A DNA stretch of 64,000 nt from Lutibacter litoralis (GTDB lineage: Bacteria; Bacteroidota; Bacteroidia; Flavobacteriales; Flavobacteriaceae), in contig NZ_BMNS01000007.1 of assembly GCF_014646675.1 (NCBI RefSeq), positions 62,001 to 126,000 of the forward strand, given 5' to 3'. Of this stretch, positions 1 to 9,037 are shown one piece after another. The notes below the pieces were generated by a model. It worked only from the letters and a program-made list of their open reading frames with translations. It was not told the DNA's origin and ran no database searches. Made by a program: the position numbers and the translations under genes. Numbering within the stretch: the first letter of the stretch is position 1; each line of letters opens with the position of its first letter.

Positions 1-23
1 AAGTTCAAAATATTTTCTAAAAA

Positions 24-1640
24 ATGAAGTATGGTTTTATAATTGACAATCGAAAATGTATTGGTTGTCACGCTTGTACAACAGCTTGCAAATCGGAACA
101 CGATGTGGCGGTTGGCGTTAACAGAACTTATGTTAAGCAAGTTGAAAAAGGAGAATTTCCAGATACCCGAAGAATTTTTTCTGTAATGCGTTGTAATCAT
201 TGTACAGATGCTCCTTGTGTGGAAATTTGTCCGGTTGAAGCACTTTACACTCGGGAAGATGGTATTGTAGATTTTGATAACAATCGTTGTATTGGATGTA
301 AGTCTTGTATGCAAGCCTGCCCTTACGACGCTTTGTATATTGATCCAGACAACAACACAGCGGCTAAGTGTAATTATTGTGCGCATAGAGTTGATGTTGG
401 TCGTGAGCCAGCGTGTGTTACGGTATGTCCAGAACACGCAATTATTGCCGGAGATATGCACAATCCAACAACAGAAATTTCGCAATTATTGGCACGTCAA
501 GCTGTAAAAGTGCGGAAACCAGAAAAAGGGACTAATCCAAATTTATTTTATATAGATGGAGATGATGCTTCATTAGTACCTGAAGCAACAGCTAAATCGG
601 GTCCAGGTTTATGGAATTCTCAAGCGCGTGGCGTTGGTCATTTTGCAAAGGCTGCTGAAAAAATGATGTATACCAATGATGATGTGGATTTATTACAAAT
701 GAGTATCGACAACGATATTCAAGCTGCGTATCAAAGAAAGGAAACAGAAAACCCTAATTATATTGATGTTTTAACAGGAAAAGCTCGCCGAGTCTACGAC
801 ACCCCAGATAAAGGAATACTTTGGGGTTGGGAAGTTTCAGCGTATGTATTTACAAAAGCAATTGCAGCTGGAGCTTTCTTAATTCCATTTTTAGCTATTA
901 TGTTAGGTTATGAAGTTTCGCCGACTGCAAAATTATGGTCTGCAGGAATTTCGTTGGTGTTTTTAGCATTAACCGGATTATTTTTAGTGATGGATTTAGA
1001 CAGACCAGATCGATTTTTAAATGTGCTTTTAAGACCGCAATGGAACTCTTGGCTGGTAAAAGGTGGTTATACAATCACAGTTTTCGGTTTGCTAGTAACC
1101 ATTTGGGGAGCACTAACATTTTTTGAAATACAAACTGGTGAAACCATTTTATTATGGGTAACAGCTGTTTTTGCTATTTTATTAGCAGTGTATACAGCTT
1201 TCTTATTTGCTCAAGCAAAAGGTCGTGATTTTTGGCAAAGCCCAACATTACCATTACATATGTTAGTGCATAGTGTTATGGCTGGAACCGCGATTTTTGT
1301 AATTACTTCTTTAATTTTAGGAAATGAAAATTGGATGGGTATTCTTAAAAATACGATGATAATTGCATTGGCAGTTAATTTATTCACTTTAATAACTGAA
1401 TTAACAATAACGCATCCAACAACATCAGCAAAAGCGGTGGTTAAAATGATAACTAAAGGACGTTATAGTAGGTTGTTCTGGTTAGGTACGGTTATAATTG
1501 GAAATATTATTCCTTTAGCATTATTGTTTTTAGGAACAGGGGAATTAGTTGCTGTAATATCAGGAATATGTGTTTTAATTGGAATTGTTATAACGGAGAA
1601 AATTTGGGTGGAAGCACCACAAAGAATTCCATTAGCTTAA
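24..1640 (+). CDS. Fused 4Fe-4S ferredoxin / NrfD-type membrane anchor subunit of a molybdoenzyme
   Basis: This 538-residue protein joins two subunits that are usually separate. Residues 1-150 carry four clustered cysteine groups (CIGCHAC.., CNHCTDAPC.., CIGCKSC.., CNYC...ACVTVC), 16 cysteines in all, as in DmsB/PsrB-type electron-transfer subunits with four [4Fe-4S] clusters. After a linker, residues about 275-530 contain roughly eight hydrophobic segments of NrfD/PsrC type, which exchange electrons with the quinone pool. The molybdopterin catalytic subunit follows 21 bp downstream, so the pair is probably one operon; only 23 bp of upstream sequence is visible, so earlier operon members may lie outside. 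No signal peptide is seen, so the Fe-S domain should face the cytoplasm. The family is secure; the substrate is not known from sequence. Confidence 0.85.
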   Translation: MKYGFIIDNRKCIGCHACTTACKSEHDVAVGVNRTYVKQVEKGEFPDTRRIFSVMRCNHCTDAPCVEICPVEALYTREDGIVDFDNNRCIGCKSCMQACPYDALYIDPDNNTAAKCNYCAHRVDVGREPACVTVCPEHAIIAGDMHNPTTEISQLLARQAVKVRKPEKGTNPNLFYIDGDDASLVPEATAKSGPGLWNSQARGVGHFAKAAEKMMYTNDDVDLLQMSIDNDIQAAYQRKETENPNYIDVLTGKARRVYDTPDKGILWGWEVSAYVFTKAIAAGAFLIPFLAIMLGYEVSPTAKLWSAGISLVFLALTGLFLVMDLDRPDRFLNVLLRPQWNSWLVKGGYTITVFGLLVTIWGALTFFEIQTGETILLWVTAVFAILLAVYTAFLFAQAKGRDFWQSPTLPLHMLVHSVMAGTAIFVITSLILGNENWMGILKNTMIIALAVNLFTLITELTITHPTTSAKAVVKMITKGRYSRLFWLGTVIIGNIIPLALLFLGTGELVAVISGICVLIGIVITEKIWVEAPQRIPLA

Positions 1641-1661
1641 TTTAAAAAAAAACAGAAAATC

Positions 1662-4571
1662 ATGGGATATAAAAAACCATCATTTATAGAAGGAATAGCT
1701 GAAAAATTAGGAATAATTCCAAACCTGCATAAAGAAGGCTATCAAGAATTTGACCAAGATATGCGTCACTTTACAGATGAAGAAGTAGCTCAGATGTATG
1801 AGAACTTTCCTCCACCAGAAAAATGGGATAATTGGGTAGAATACAATCCGAAAGTTTGGCCTAAAAAAGAGAAAAAAACCTATCAAATTGTACCAACAAC
1901 CTGTTTTAATTGTGAAAGTGCTTGTGGTTTAACTGCTTTTATTGATAAGGAAACCCAAGAAGTTAAAAAGTTTGAAGGAAATCCGTACCATCCTGGAAGT
2001 AGAGGTAGAAACTGCGCTAAAGGCCCAGCAACTATTAATCAAATTACCGATCCAGATCGTATTTTATTTCCTTTAAAAAGAAAAGGAAAGCGTGGAGATG
2101 GAGAATGGGAACGCGTTACTTGGGATAATGCATTAGATACTATTGCTGCAAGAATTAGAAAAGCATTAAAAGAAAACCGTCAAAATGAAATTGCGTACCA
2201 TGTAGGAAGACCAGGACATGAGAAATTTATGAATTGGATTTTACAAGGTTGGGGAATTGATGGTCATAATTCACACACCAATATATGTTCTTCTGGAGCG
2301 CGTTTTGGGTATAATTTATGGTATGGTTACGACAGACCTTCACCAGACCATGCAGAAGCGAAATTTATTTTATTGGTATCTGCACATTTAGAATCTGGAC
2401 ACTATTTCAATCCACATGCACAACGTATTATAGAAGGTAAAATGAAAGGGGCAAAATTGGCAACAATGGATCCTCGTTTGTCTAATACCGCATCTATGTC
2501 AGACTACTGGTTGCCTTCCTACCCAGGAACTGAGGCAGCAGTTTTATTGGCTATGGCTTTGTATATTTTACAAAACAACTTATACAATAGACCATATTTA
2601 GAAAATTGGACTAACTGGCAAGAATATTTAAAAGCAAGACATTCTGATAAGGAAGTTACTTTTGAAAATTACATTGCTGCAATGATTGATGAGTACAAAG
2701 AATTTACACCTGAATATGCCGAGAAAGAATCTGGTGTAAAAGCTGAAATGATTGTTGAAATTGCTCAAAAAATTGGTGAGGCAGGTGAACGCTTTGCATC
2801 TCATAATTGGCGCGCTGCAGGAGCTTCAAACCTTGGTGGTTGGGCAGTTGCTCGTTGTTTACATTTTTTAACGGCGCTTACTGGTGCTGTTGGTGCAAAA
2901 GGAGGAACTTCACCTAATTCTTGGAATAAGTTTAAGCCTACACAACCAAATCCACCAAAACCACAAAAATTTTGGAATGAATTGCATTTTCCAAAAGAAT
3001 ATCCATTGGCATTTTTTGAAATGAGTCAGTTATTGCCACATTTCTTAAAAGAAGGAAGAGGTAAAATGGATGTCTATTTTACACGAGTATTCAATCCTGT
3101 TTGGACCTATCCTGACGGATTTACTTGGATGGAAATGCTTGCCGATGAAACCAAATTTGGATTGCACACTGCATTAACCCCTACTTGGAACGAAACCGCT
3201 TTTTACGCCGATTTTGTATTGCCAATGGGATTAGCATCTGAACGACACGATTTAAATAGTTATGCTACACATGGGGGAACTTGGATTGCTTTTCGTCAGC
3301 CAGTTTTAAGAGAAGCTGCAAGAAGAAATGGTAAACCCGTTGAATTTACATACCAATCAAATCCTGGTGAAGTTTGGGAAGAAGATGAGTTTTGGATTGA
3401 ATTAAGCTGGAGAATTGATCCTGATGGAAGCATGGGAATTCGAAAACATTTTGAATCCCCTTATCGACCAGGAGAAAAAATTACAATTGACGAATATTAT
3501 CAATATATTTTTGAAAGAGTTAAAGGGTTAAATGAAAAAGCCAAAGCAGATGGATTTATTGGGCAATTTGCAGCCTTAGAATACATGAAAAAATATGGCG
3601 CTTTTGAAATTGAAAAAGGAGAGTCTTATAAAGTAAATGAAAATGAACTTTCAGCTGAACAATTAAAAGGTTCAATTACAGATCCAGAAACAGATGTAAT
3701 TTCTAAAGATGGAAAAGCTATTGGAGTTATGGTGAATGGAAAAGCTGTTGTTGGTTTTCCAACACCATCGCGTAAAAATGAATTTTATTCTCAAACCATG
3801 GTAGATTGGAAGTGGCCAGAATACGCTACTCCAAAATATATAAAAAGCCATATTCATAATGATAATTTAGATAAATCTAAAGGAGAATATGTATTGGTGC
3901 CAACATTTAGGTTACCAACGTTAATTCATACACGATCTGGAAATGCAAAATGGTTGGTTGAAATTTCTAATAGAAATCCAATTTGGATGCATCCAGATGA
4001 TGCTGCTAAATGGAATTTTAAAACAGGAGATTTGGTGAAAATGAATACAGATATAGGTTATTTTATAGATAAAGTTTGGGTAACACAAAGTATGAAGCCA
4101 GGTGTTGTTGCTTGTTCACATCATATTGGACGTTGGCGCAGACCGCAAGATAAAATCGGTAATCGTTGGGCAACAAATACTGTAAATATTGAAGGTGATG
4201 GCAAAGGTGGCTGGAAAATGAATACAATTTCAGGAGTTAAACCTTTTGAATCAGATGATAAAGATTCAAAAAGAATTTTCTGGAAAGACGGAGGGGTGCA
4301 TCAAAATATAACACACGCTGTGCATCCAGATCCTATAAGTGGGATGCATTGTTGGCACCAGCGTGTTCGTATTGAAAAACCAAAACAAGGTGAGAATTAT
4401 GGTGATATCTTTGTAGACACTAATAAATCTCATGAAATATATAAAAAATGGATTGCGATGACCCGACCAGCACCTGGGCCAAACGGAGAACGCAGACCTT
4501 TATGGTTTAATAGAGCATTTACACCAGATAAATCTCCCGGAGGATGTTATTATATTCCAAAAGAAGAATAA
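1662..4571 (+). CDS. Molybdopterin oxidoreductase catalytic subunit (Psr/Phs/SoeA-like)
   Basis: A 969-residue member of the DMSO-reductase superfamily of Mo/W-bisPGD enzymes. The N-terminal [4Fe-4S] ligands are Cys81, Cys84, Cys88 and Cys118 (CFNCESACG ... NCAKGP). Cys209 in NICSSGAR is the likely molybdenum ligand, as in polysulfide and thiosulfate reductase-type enzymes. The C-terminal part has a molybdopterin-dinucleotide-binding domain (around GYFIDKVWVTQSMKPGVVACSHHIGRW). There is no twin-arginine signal, so the enzyme should work in the cytoplasm with the fused Fe-S/NrfD protein just upstream. Length, the missing Tat signal and the three-part B-C-A logic resemble the cytoplasmic sulfite dehydrogenase SoeABC, which makes sulfite oxidation plausible. 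Polysulfide or thiosulfate chemistry cannot be excluded. Confidence 0.8.
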   Translation: MGYKKPSFIEGIAEKLGIIPNLHKEGYQEFDQDMRHFTDEEVAQMYENFPPPEKWDNWVEYNPKVWPKKEKKTYQIVPTTCFNCESACGLTAFIDKETQEVKKFEGNPYHPGSRGRNCAKGPATINQITDPDRILFPLKRKGKRGDGEWERVTWDNALDTIAARIRKALKENRQNEIAYHVGRPGHEKFMNWILQGWGIDGHNSHTNICSSGARFGYNLWYGYDRPSPDHAEAKFILLVSAHLESGHYFNPHAQRIIEGKMKGAKLATMDPRLSNTASMSDYWLPSYPGTEAAVLLAMALYILQNNLYNRPYLENWTNWQEYLKARHSDKEVTFENYIAAMIDEYKEFTPEYAEKESGVKAEMIVEIAQKIGEAGERFASHNWRAAGASNLGGWAVARCLHFLTALTGAVGAKGGTSPNSWNKFKPTQPNPPKPQKFWNELHFPKEYPLAFFEMSQLLPHFLKEGRGKMDVYFTRVFNPVWTYPDGFTWMEMLADETKFGLHTALTPTWNETAFYADFVLPMGLASERHDLNSYATHGGTWIAFRQPVLREAARRNGKPVEFTYQSNPGEVWEEDEFWIELSWRIDPDGSMGIRKHFESPYRPGEKITIDEYYQYIFERVKGLNEKAKADGFIGQFAALEYMKKYGAFEIEKGESYKVNENELSAEQLKGSITDPETDVISKDGKAIGVMVNGKAVVGFPTPSRKNEFYSQTMVDWKWPEYATPKYIKSHIHNDNLDKSKGEYVLVPTFRLPTLIHTRSGNAKWLVEISNRNPIWMHPDDAAKWNFKTGDLVKMNTDIGYFIDKVWVTQSMKPGVVACSHHIGRWRRPQDKIGNRWATNTVNIEGDGKGGWKMNTISGVKPFESDDKDSKRIFWKDGGVHQNITHAVHPDPISGMHCWHQRVRIEKPKQGENYGDIFVDTNKSHEIYKKWIAMTRPAPGPNGERRPLWFNRAFTPDKSPGGCYYIPKEE

Positions 4572-4611
4572 AATAGCATATTAATATATCTAATTATATT
4601 TTTTTGCTGAA

Positions 4612-5394
4612 TTAGTTACAATGTTTTGCGAAAGAAATTAAAGAAGTAGTTAACGCATCTTTATTTTCTATGTGACTCATATGTCCGTCTGGAAATTCAA
4701 CAACTTCTACTTTTGTGTTTTTAGTTTGAGCAATTAAAGAATTGTAATCTAAAGCAGGATCTTGTTTTCCAATTATCATTAAAATAGGGAAATCTGCATT
4801 TTTATAAATTGAAGCTTTATTTTTTCTAATCTTCATACCTTCTAATGCTGCAATAATACCTTGTGGAGACATTTTTAAAGCTTCGTTTGTTATTTCCTTA
4901 ATTTCTGTAGTAAAAACAGTTCTATTTTCTTCTGAAAAAAGCATTGGTATTGCTATTCTTATAAATGTTTTATGGTTTTGTTTTACAGCTGTAATAGCCC
5001 TATCTCTATTAATTTTCTTTTCTTCAGAATCTGGTAACGCAGTTGAGTTCATCAAACACAAGCCTTTAATATTTTTTGAAACTAATTTTACAAATTCTAA
5101 CGCAATATAACCTCCCATACTGTGACCAACTACTATATATTTTCTTAAGCGAAGGTGTTTTAAAACTGCTACAACCATTTCTGCTTGTTCTTTCATAGTA
5201 TGAATGTAACCGTGATTTTCGGTTTTCCCATGCCCTAATAAATCAATACAAATAACATGGTGTTTTTTTGAAAGTTCTTCAGAAATTATATTCCACATAG
5301 AACTATTTTCTAAAAAACCATGTAGTAAAACTATAGCTCTACCTATTCCTTTTGAGGTATAGTAAACCGATGTGTTTTTATAAGAGAATGTCAT
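4612..5394 (-). CDS. Alpha/beta hydrolase
   Basis: A 260-residue alpha/beta-hydrolase fold protein. The oxyanion-hole region is LLHGFLENS, the nucleophile elbow is GHSMGG with Ser92, and the likely acid and base are Asp in GKQDPALD and His in PDGHMSH near the C-terminus. There is no signal peptide, so it is probably cytoplasmic. It lies 19 bp downstream of another minus-strand gene and is probably co-transcribed with it. Its stop faces the molybdoenzyme gene convergently. The substrate cannot be named; family members include esterases, haloperoxidase-like and C-C-bond hydrolases. Confidence 0.85.
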   Translation of the reverse strand: MTFSYKNTSVYYTSKGIGRAIVLLHGFLENSSMWNIISEELSKKHHVICIDLLGHGKTENHGYIHTMKEQAEMVVAVLKHLRLRKYIVVGHSMGGYIALEFVKLVSKNIKGLCLMNSTALPDSEEKKINRDRAITAVKQNHKTFIRIAIPMLFSEENRTVFTTEIKEITNEALKMSPQGIIAALEGMKIRKNKASIYKNADFPILMIIGKQDPALDYNSLIAQTKNTKVEVVEFPDGHMSHIENKDALTTSLISFAKHCN

Positions 5395-5413
5395 TATGCA
5401 TAGTGCTTAAAAT

Positions 5414-6070
5414 CTAATTTTTTAATCCCTTTATGGCTGAAAAAGCTTTGTCAACAACATCATCTTCAACTAAAATTGTAAACTCGTTGGTTGTTGAAAC
5501 CACTTCGTATAAAGCAATTCCTTCCCAAGCCAAACGTTTAAAAAACTGGTAATACAATCCCGCAATTTTGGTATTTTCTTTTGGTAAACCTATTGTAATT
5601 GCAGATAAATGATCTTTTGCCTCAGTACACGTTTCATCCTTATAGAATGCTTCAATTTTATCTTTTAAGGCTGTGGTAATTAGTACGTTACTTTCGTGTA
5701 CGCCACGTGTAAAAGTATAAAATATATGCGGATCGTCTTTAATTATTTCCAATGTTTTTAAATGACAGTTAATTAAAGAATTAGAGTTTTTAAAAGTATA
5801 GTCCGATAAATCTGAACGTACCGTAATATCTCCCAAATTTTGAAGTACTTTATTTAACTTGATCTTATTTGCCATTTCTTTTGGCGGACTGTATCTGCGC
5901 AATGCCATCATAATAGCACCAGATTTTACTGGTTTTCGTAACATTTTAGAAATAGGTTCTCTCAGTTCTTCGGCTAACGCACTGAAATTTAAAATATTTC
6001 TGGTTAAAGCATCTTCTAAAAAAGGTTGCGAAACTAAAATTTCTTCTACGCAGGTTGCAATGGTTCTCAT
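5414..6070 (-). CDS. Conserved protein of unknown function, possibly ACT-like
   Basis: I do not recognise a named family for this 218-residue soluble protein. It has a helical N-terminal part (about residues 1-65), a central mixed segment, and a C-terminal region with alternating strands (FTILVEDDVVDKAFSAIKGL) that looks like an ACT-type ligand-binding fold. It is transcribed divergently from aspartate kinase, an enzyme that itself carries ACT domains, with 102 bp between the two starts, and is followed by the hydrolase gene. The position suggests a regulatory or accessory link to amino-acid metabolism, but that is inference from context only. Confidence 0.6.
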   Translation of the reverse strand: MRTIATCVEEILVSQPFLEDALTRNILNFSALAEELREPISKMLRKPVKSGAIMMALRRYSPPKEMANKIKLNKVLQNLGDITVRSDLSDYTFKNSNSLINCHLKTLEIIKDDPHIFYTFTRGVHESNVLITTALKDKIEAFYKDETCTEAKDHLSAITIGLPKENTKIAGLYYQFFKRLAWEGIALYEVVSTTNEFTILVEDDVVDKAFSAIKGLKN

Positions 6071-6095
6071 ATTGTTAAATAGTTAACAGTTTGTG

Positions 6096-6103
6096 CAAAA
6101 TTA
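6096..6103 (-). promoter_or_regulatory. -7 promoter element for the minus-strand unknown/hydrolase pair
   Basis: The plus strand reads CAAAATTA, which is TAATTTTG on the minus strand and matches the Bacteroidota -7 consensus TAnnTTTG. It is 26 bp upstream of the start of the 218-residue gene. A CAA (TTG on the minus strand) at 6126-6128 is a possible -33 element with slightly long spacing. Confidence 0.5.
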
Positions 6104-6145
6104 GTGTATTGTTTTTAAATATACACAATAAGTTGAAAATGATTT

Positions 6146-6153
6146 TACATTTG
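6146..6153 (+). promoter_or_regulatory. -7 promoter element for aspartate kinase
   Basis: TACATTTG matches the Bacteroidota -7 consensus TAnnTTTG and lies 20 bp before the aspartate kinase ATG, predicting a leader of only about 15 nt. I see no well-spaced -33 TTG. Confidence 0.55.
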
Positions 6154-6172
6154 TGCTATTAAATTAGAAAAA

Positions 6173-7495
6173 ATGAAAGTTTTAAAATTTGGAGGAACCT
6201 CTGTTGGTTCTATTGAAAATATAAAAAGTGTAAAAGAGATAATTAATGACGGTGATAAAAAAATTGTTGTTTTATCTGCAATGTCAGGAACTACTAATGA
6301 TTTGGTAAAAATTTCTGAACACATAAAAAATGGAGCAATAGAAACTGCTGTGCAGGATATTGAAAATTTAGCAGGAAAATATGAAATTGTTATAGATGAA
6401 TTGTTTGAAGTTTCCGAATTAAAGCAAACGGTTAGTAATTATATTGATCAGGTTTTTGAATATTTGATAGGTTTAACTTCAGAAAAACATACCGAATTTT
6501 TATACAATAAAATTGTATCACAAGGTGAGTTAATGTCAACCTTTATGTTTACTAAATATTTAATTCAAGACGGCATAAATGCGCGGTTATTACCAGCATT
6601 GGATTTTATGCGAATCGACAAATCTAATGAGCCTGATGATTTTTATATAAAACAAAATTTAAATCGTATTATTGATGAGAGTTTACCTGCAGATATTTAT
6701 ATAACTCAAGGATTTATTTGTTTAGATGCTTACGGAAACATAGCAAATTTACAACGTGGAGGGAGTGATTATACTGCAACAATTATTGGAGCAGTGATAG
6801 AAGCAGCTGAGGTTCAAATATGGACCGATATAGATGGAATGCATAATAACGACCCAAGAATTGTAGATAATACGCACGCCATTTCTAACTTATCTTTTGA
6901 TGAAGCTGCGGAGCTAGCATATTTTGGAGCAAAAATATTGCATCCACAAACAGTTATGCCTGCGCGCGAAGCAAATATTCCAGTACGTTTAAAAAGCACT
7001 ATTGAACCAACATCTCACGGGACATTAATTTCACAGGATACAGATGGTGGAGGAATAAAAGCAATTGCGGCAAAAGATAATATTACGGCTATTAAAATTA
7101 AATCGGCACGAATGCTTTTGGCGCACGGTTTCTTAAAAAAAGTGTTTGAAATATTTGAAAAATATGAAACATCAATTGATATGATTACTACTTCAGAAAT
7201 TGCAGTTTCGTTAACTATTGATAATGACACAAATTTAAATGCCATTGTAGAAGAATTGAAAAAATTCTCCATAGTAGAAGTGGATAAAAATCAGAGTATT
7301 ATTTGTTTGGTTGGAAATGAGGTTGTTAAACATCACGAAACGCATAGATTGTTTCAAGTATTGCAAGATATATCTGTAAGAATGATTTCTTATGGTGGAA
7401 GTAATAATAATATTTCACTTTTGGTAAATACAAACGATAAAAATTTGGCATTAAAACACCTAAATAAGTATGTTTTTGATTTCGCTACAGCATAA
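6173..7495 (+). CDS. lysC: Aspartate kinase
   Basis: A 440-residue monofunctional aspartokinase, which phosphorylates aspartate as the first step toward lysine, threonine, methionine and diaminopimelate. The N-terminus has the amino-acid kinase signature VLKFGGTSVGS and the segment VVLSAMSGTTNDL. The catalytic core includes LQRGGSDYTATIIGA and the nucleotide-binding region WTDIDGMHNNDPRI. The C-terminal part, from about residue 300, carries tandem ACT-type regulatory regions (AAKDNITAIKIKSARM... and SIICLVGNEVVKHH), so feedback control by lysine or threonine is likely. It is monocistronic, ending in a strong bidirectional terminator. No homoserine dehydrogenase is fused, unlike the ThrA proteins of many Bacteroidota. 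Confidence 0.95.
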   Translation: MKVLKFGGTSVGSIENIKSVKEIINDGDKKIVVLSAMSGTTNDLVKISEHIKNGAIETAVQDIENLAGKYEIVIDELFEVSELKQTVSNYIDQVFEYLIGLTSEKHTEFLYNKIVSQGELMSTFMFTKYLIQDGINARLLPALDFMRIDKSNEPDDFYIKQNLNRIIDESLPADIYITQGFICLDAYGNIANLQRGGSDYTATIIGAVIEAAEVQIWTDIDGMHNNDPRIVDNTHAISNLSFDEAAELAYFGAKILHPQTVMPAREANIPVRLKSTIEPTSHGTLISQDTDGGGIKAIAAKDNITAIKIKSARMLLAHGFLKKVFEIFEKYETSIDMITTSEIAVSLTIDNDTNLNAIVEELKKFSIVEVDKNQSIICLVGNEVVKHHETHRLFQVLQDISVRMISYGGSNNNISLLVNTNDKNLALKHLNKYVFDFATA

Positions 7496-7527
7496 GTTTC
7501 TATGAATGGATGATTTATTGGTTAACA

Positions 7528-7560
7528 AAAAAACTCGAATCTAAAGATTCGAGTTTTTTA
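7528..7560. terminator. Bidirectional intrinsic terminator between lysC and pepP
   Basis: A perfect inverted repeat, left arm ACTCGAATCT and right arm AGATTCGAGT around a 2-nt loop, flanked by runs of A on the left and T on the right. It can end transcription of both converging genes. Confidence 0.85.
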
Positions 7561-7598
7561 CTTTTTATAACATTTTAGTTAAATTAAGGTGACATTAG

Positions 7599-8891
7599 TT
7601 AACCATTCATTAAATCTTCAATTTCTTCAACTGTAATAGGAATATCTCTCATTAAGTTAAAAGGATCGCCATTTTCTTGAATTACTACATCATCTTCAAG
7701 TCTAATTCCCATATTTTCGTCTGGAATATAAATTCCTGGTTCAACGGTAAATACCATATTAGCTTTCATAGGTGTTTTTAACGCACCATAATCGTGTGTG
7801 TCTAGACCTAAATGATGCGAAGTTCCGTGCATAAAATATTTTTTATACGCAGGCCAATTTGGATCTTCGTTTTGTACATCGGCTTTATCAAGTAGTTTTA
7901 AAGTTAACAATTCATTCGTCATTAATTTTCCAACTTCTTTATGGTATTCAGCCCAATCCGTTCCCGGAACCAACATTTTAGTTGCTTCTTCTTTAACGCG
8001 GAAAACAGCATTGTAAACTTGTTTTTGTCTTTCAGTAAAACGTCCGTTTACAGGAATTGTACGTGTCATATCACTAGAGTAATTAGCATATTCTGCACCA
8101 ACATCCATTAATAGCATATCTCCATCTTTACATTCTTTACGGTTTTCAATATAATGTAAAACACAGGCGCTATAACCTGAACCAATTATTGGAGTGTATG
8201 AAAAACCATTTGAACGGTTTCTTAAAAATTCGTGCATATATTCAGCTTCAATTTCATACTCCATAATTCCGGGCTTTACAAACGGTAATACTCTTCTAAA
8301 ACCTTTATTTGTAATATTACAAGCCGTTTGTATAAGTTCAATTTCTTCAGGTTCTTTTACACCTCTTATATTCAGCATTATTTGAGCGCTTTTTTCCCAT
8401 TTATGGGCAGGGAAATCTGCTTTACATTTTTTTATAAATCGGTCTTCTCTAGATTCTATAACAACAGATTGTCTGTAATGTTCGTTTGTATTAAAGTACA
8501 CAGTTTCTGCTTCAGTCATTAAATCATAAAATACTTTATCGAATTCAGACAACCAATAAATAGTCTCAATTCCAGAAACTTGAGTGGCTTCCTCTTTAGA
8601 ATATTTTGCACCATACCAGATTTCTATTAACTTACTTGTTTCAGTTAAAAATAAAATTTCTCTGTGTTTTGGATTTATGGCATCTGGGAAAAGTACTAAA
8701 ATACTTTCTTCTTGATCTGCACCACTTAAATACAATAAATCACTACTTTGTTTAAACGGAAGTGTACTGTCTGCACCAGTTGTAAAGGTATCATTGGAAT
8801 TAAAAACCGCAATAGATTTTGGTTTCATTTGAGCGGTAAATTTAGCTCTATTTTTTGTAAAAAGTTGATTGTTAATTGGAAGGTATTTCAT
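7599..8891 (-). CDS. pepP: Xaa-Pro aminopeptidase (M24B)
   Basis: A 430-residue metallopeptidase that removes N-terminal residues preceding proline. The N-terminal half is the AMP_N domain. The C-terminal pita-bread domain has the expected metal ligands: two aspartates in MDVGAEYANYSSDMTR, a histidine in HGTSHHLGLDTHD, and glutamates in TVEPGIYIP and RLEDDVVI. It lacks a signal peptide and so is probably cytoplasmic. It is divergent from the ChaN-like gene, and the two share an unusually compact pair of adjacent promoter elements. Confidence 0.92.
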   Translation of the reverse strand: MKYLPINNQLFTKNRAKFTAQMKPKSIAVFNSNDTFTTGADSTLPFKQSSDLLYLSGADQEESILVLFPDAINPKHREILFLTETSKLIEIWYGAKYSKEEATQVSGIETIYWLSEFDKVFYDLMTEAETVYFNTNEHYRQSVVIESREDRFIKKCKADFPAHKWEKSAQIMLNIRGVKEPEEIELIQTACNITNKGFRRVLPFVKPGIMEYEIEAEYMHEFLRNRSNGFSYTPIIGSGYSACVLHYIENRKECKDGDMLLMDVGAEYANYSSDMTRTIPVNGRFTERQKQVYNAVFRVKEEATKMLVPGTDWAEYHKEVGKLMTNELLTLKLLDKADVQNEDPNWPAYKKYFMHGTSHHLGLDTHDYGALKTPMKANMVFTVEPGIYIPDENMGIRLEDDVVIQENGDPFNLMRDIPITVEEIEDLMNG

Positions 8892-8987
8892 CTTTAATAG
8901 GTTTTAATATGTTATTTAAATCTTAATAAACTAACTGATTAAAAGTCTAGTTTTTCATTATTAAGAAATAATTGTAATAATTAGTAA

Positions 8988-9003
8988 CAAAGTTATAAAT
9001 TTG
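8988..9003. promoter_or_regulatory. Back-to-back -7 elements for pepP (minus) and the ChaN-like gene (plus)
   Basis: CAAAGTTA at 8988-8995 reads TAACTTTG on the minus strand, and TAAATTTG occupies 8996-9003 on the plus strand. Both match TAnnTTTG and they abut with no gap. A TTG at 8972-8974 is a possible -33 element for the plus-strand promoter. Confidence 0.6.
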
Positions 9004-9037
9004 TTCAAAACCAACTGTTAAAAAACCAATAATATTT

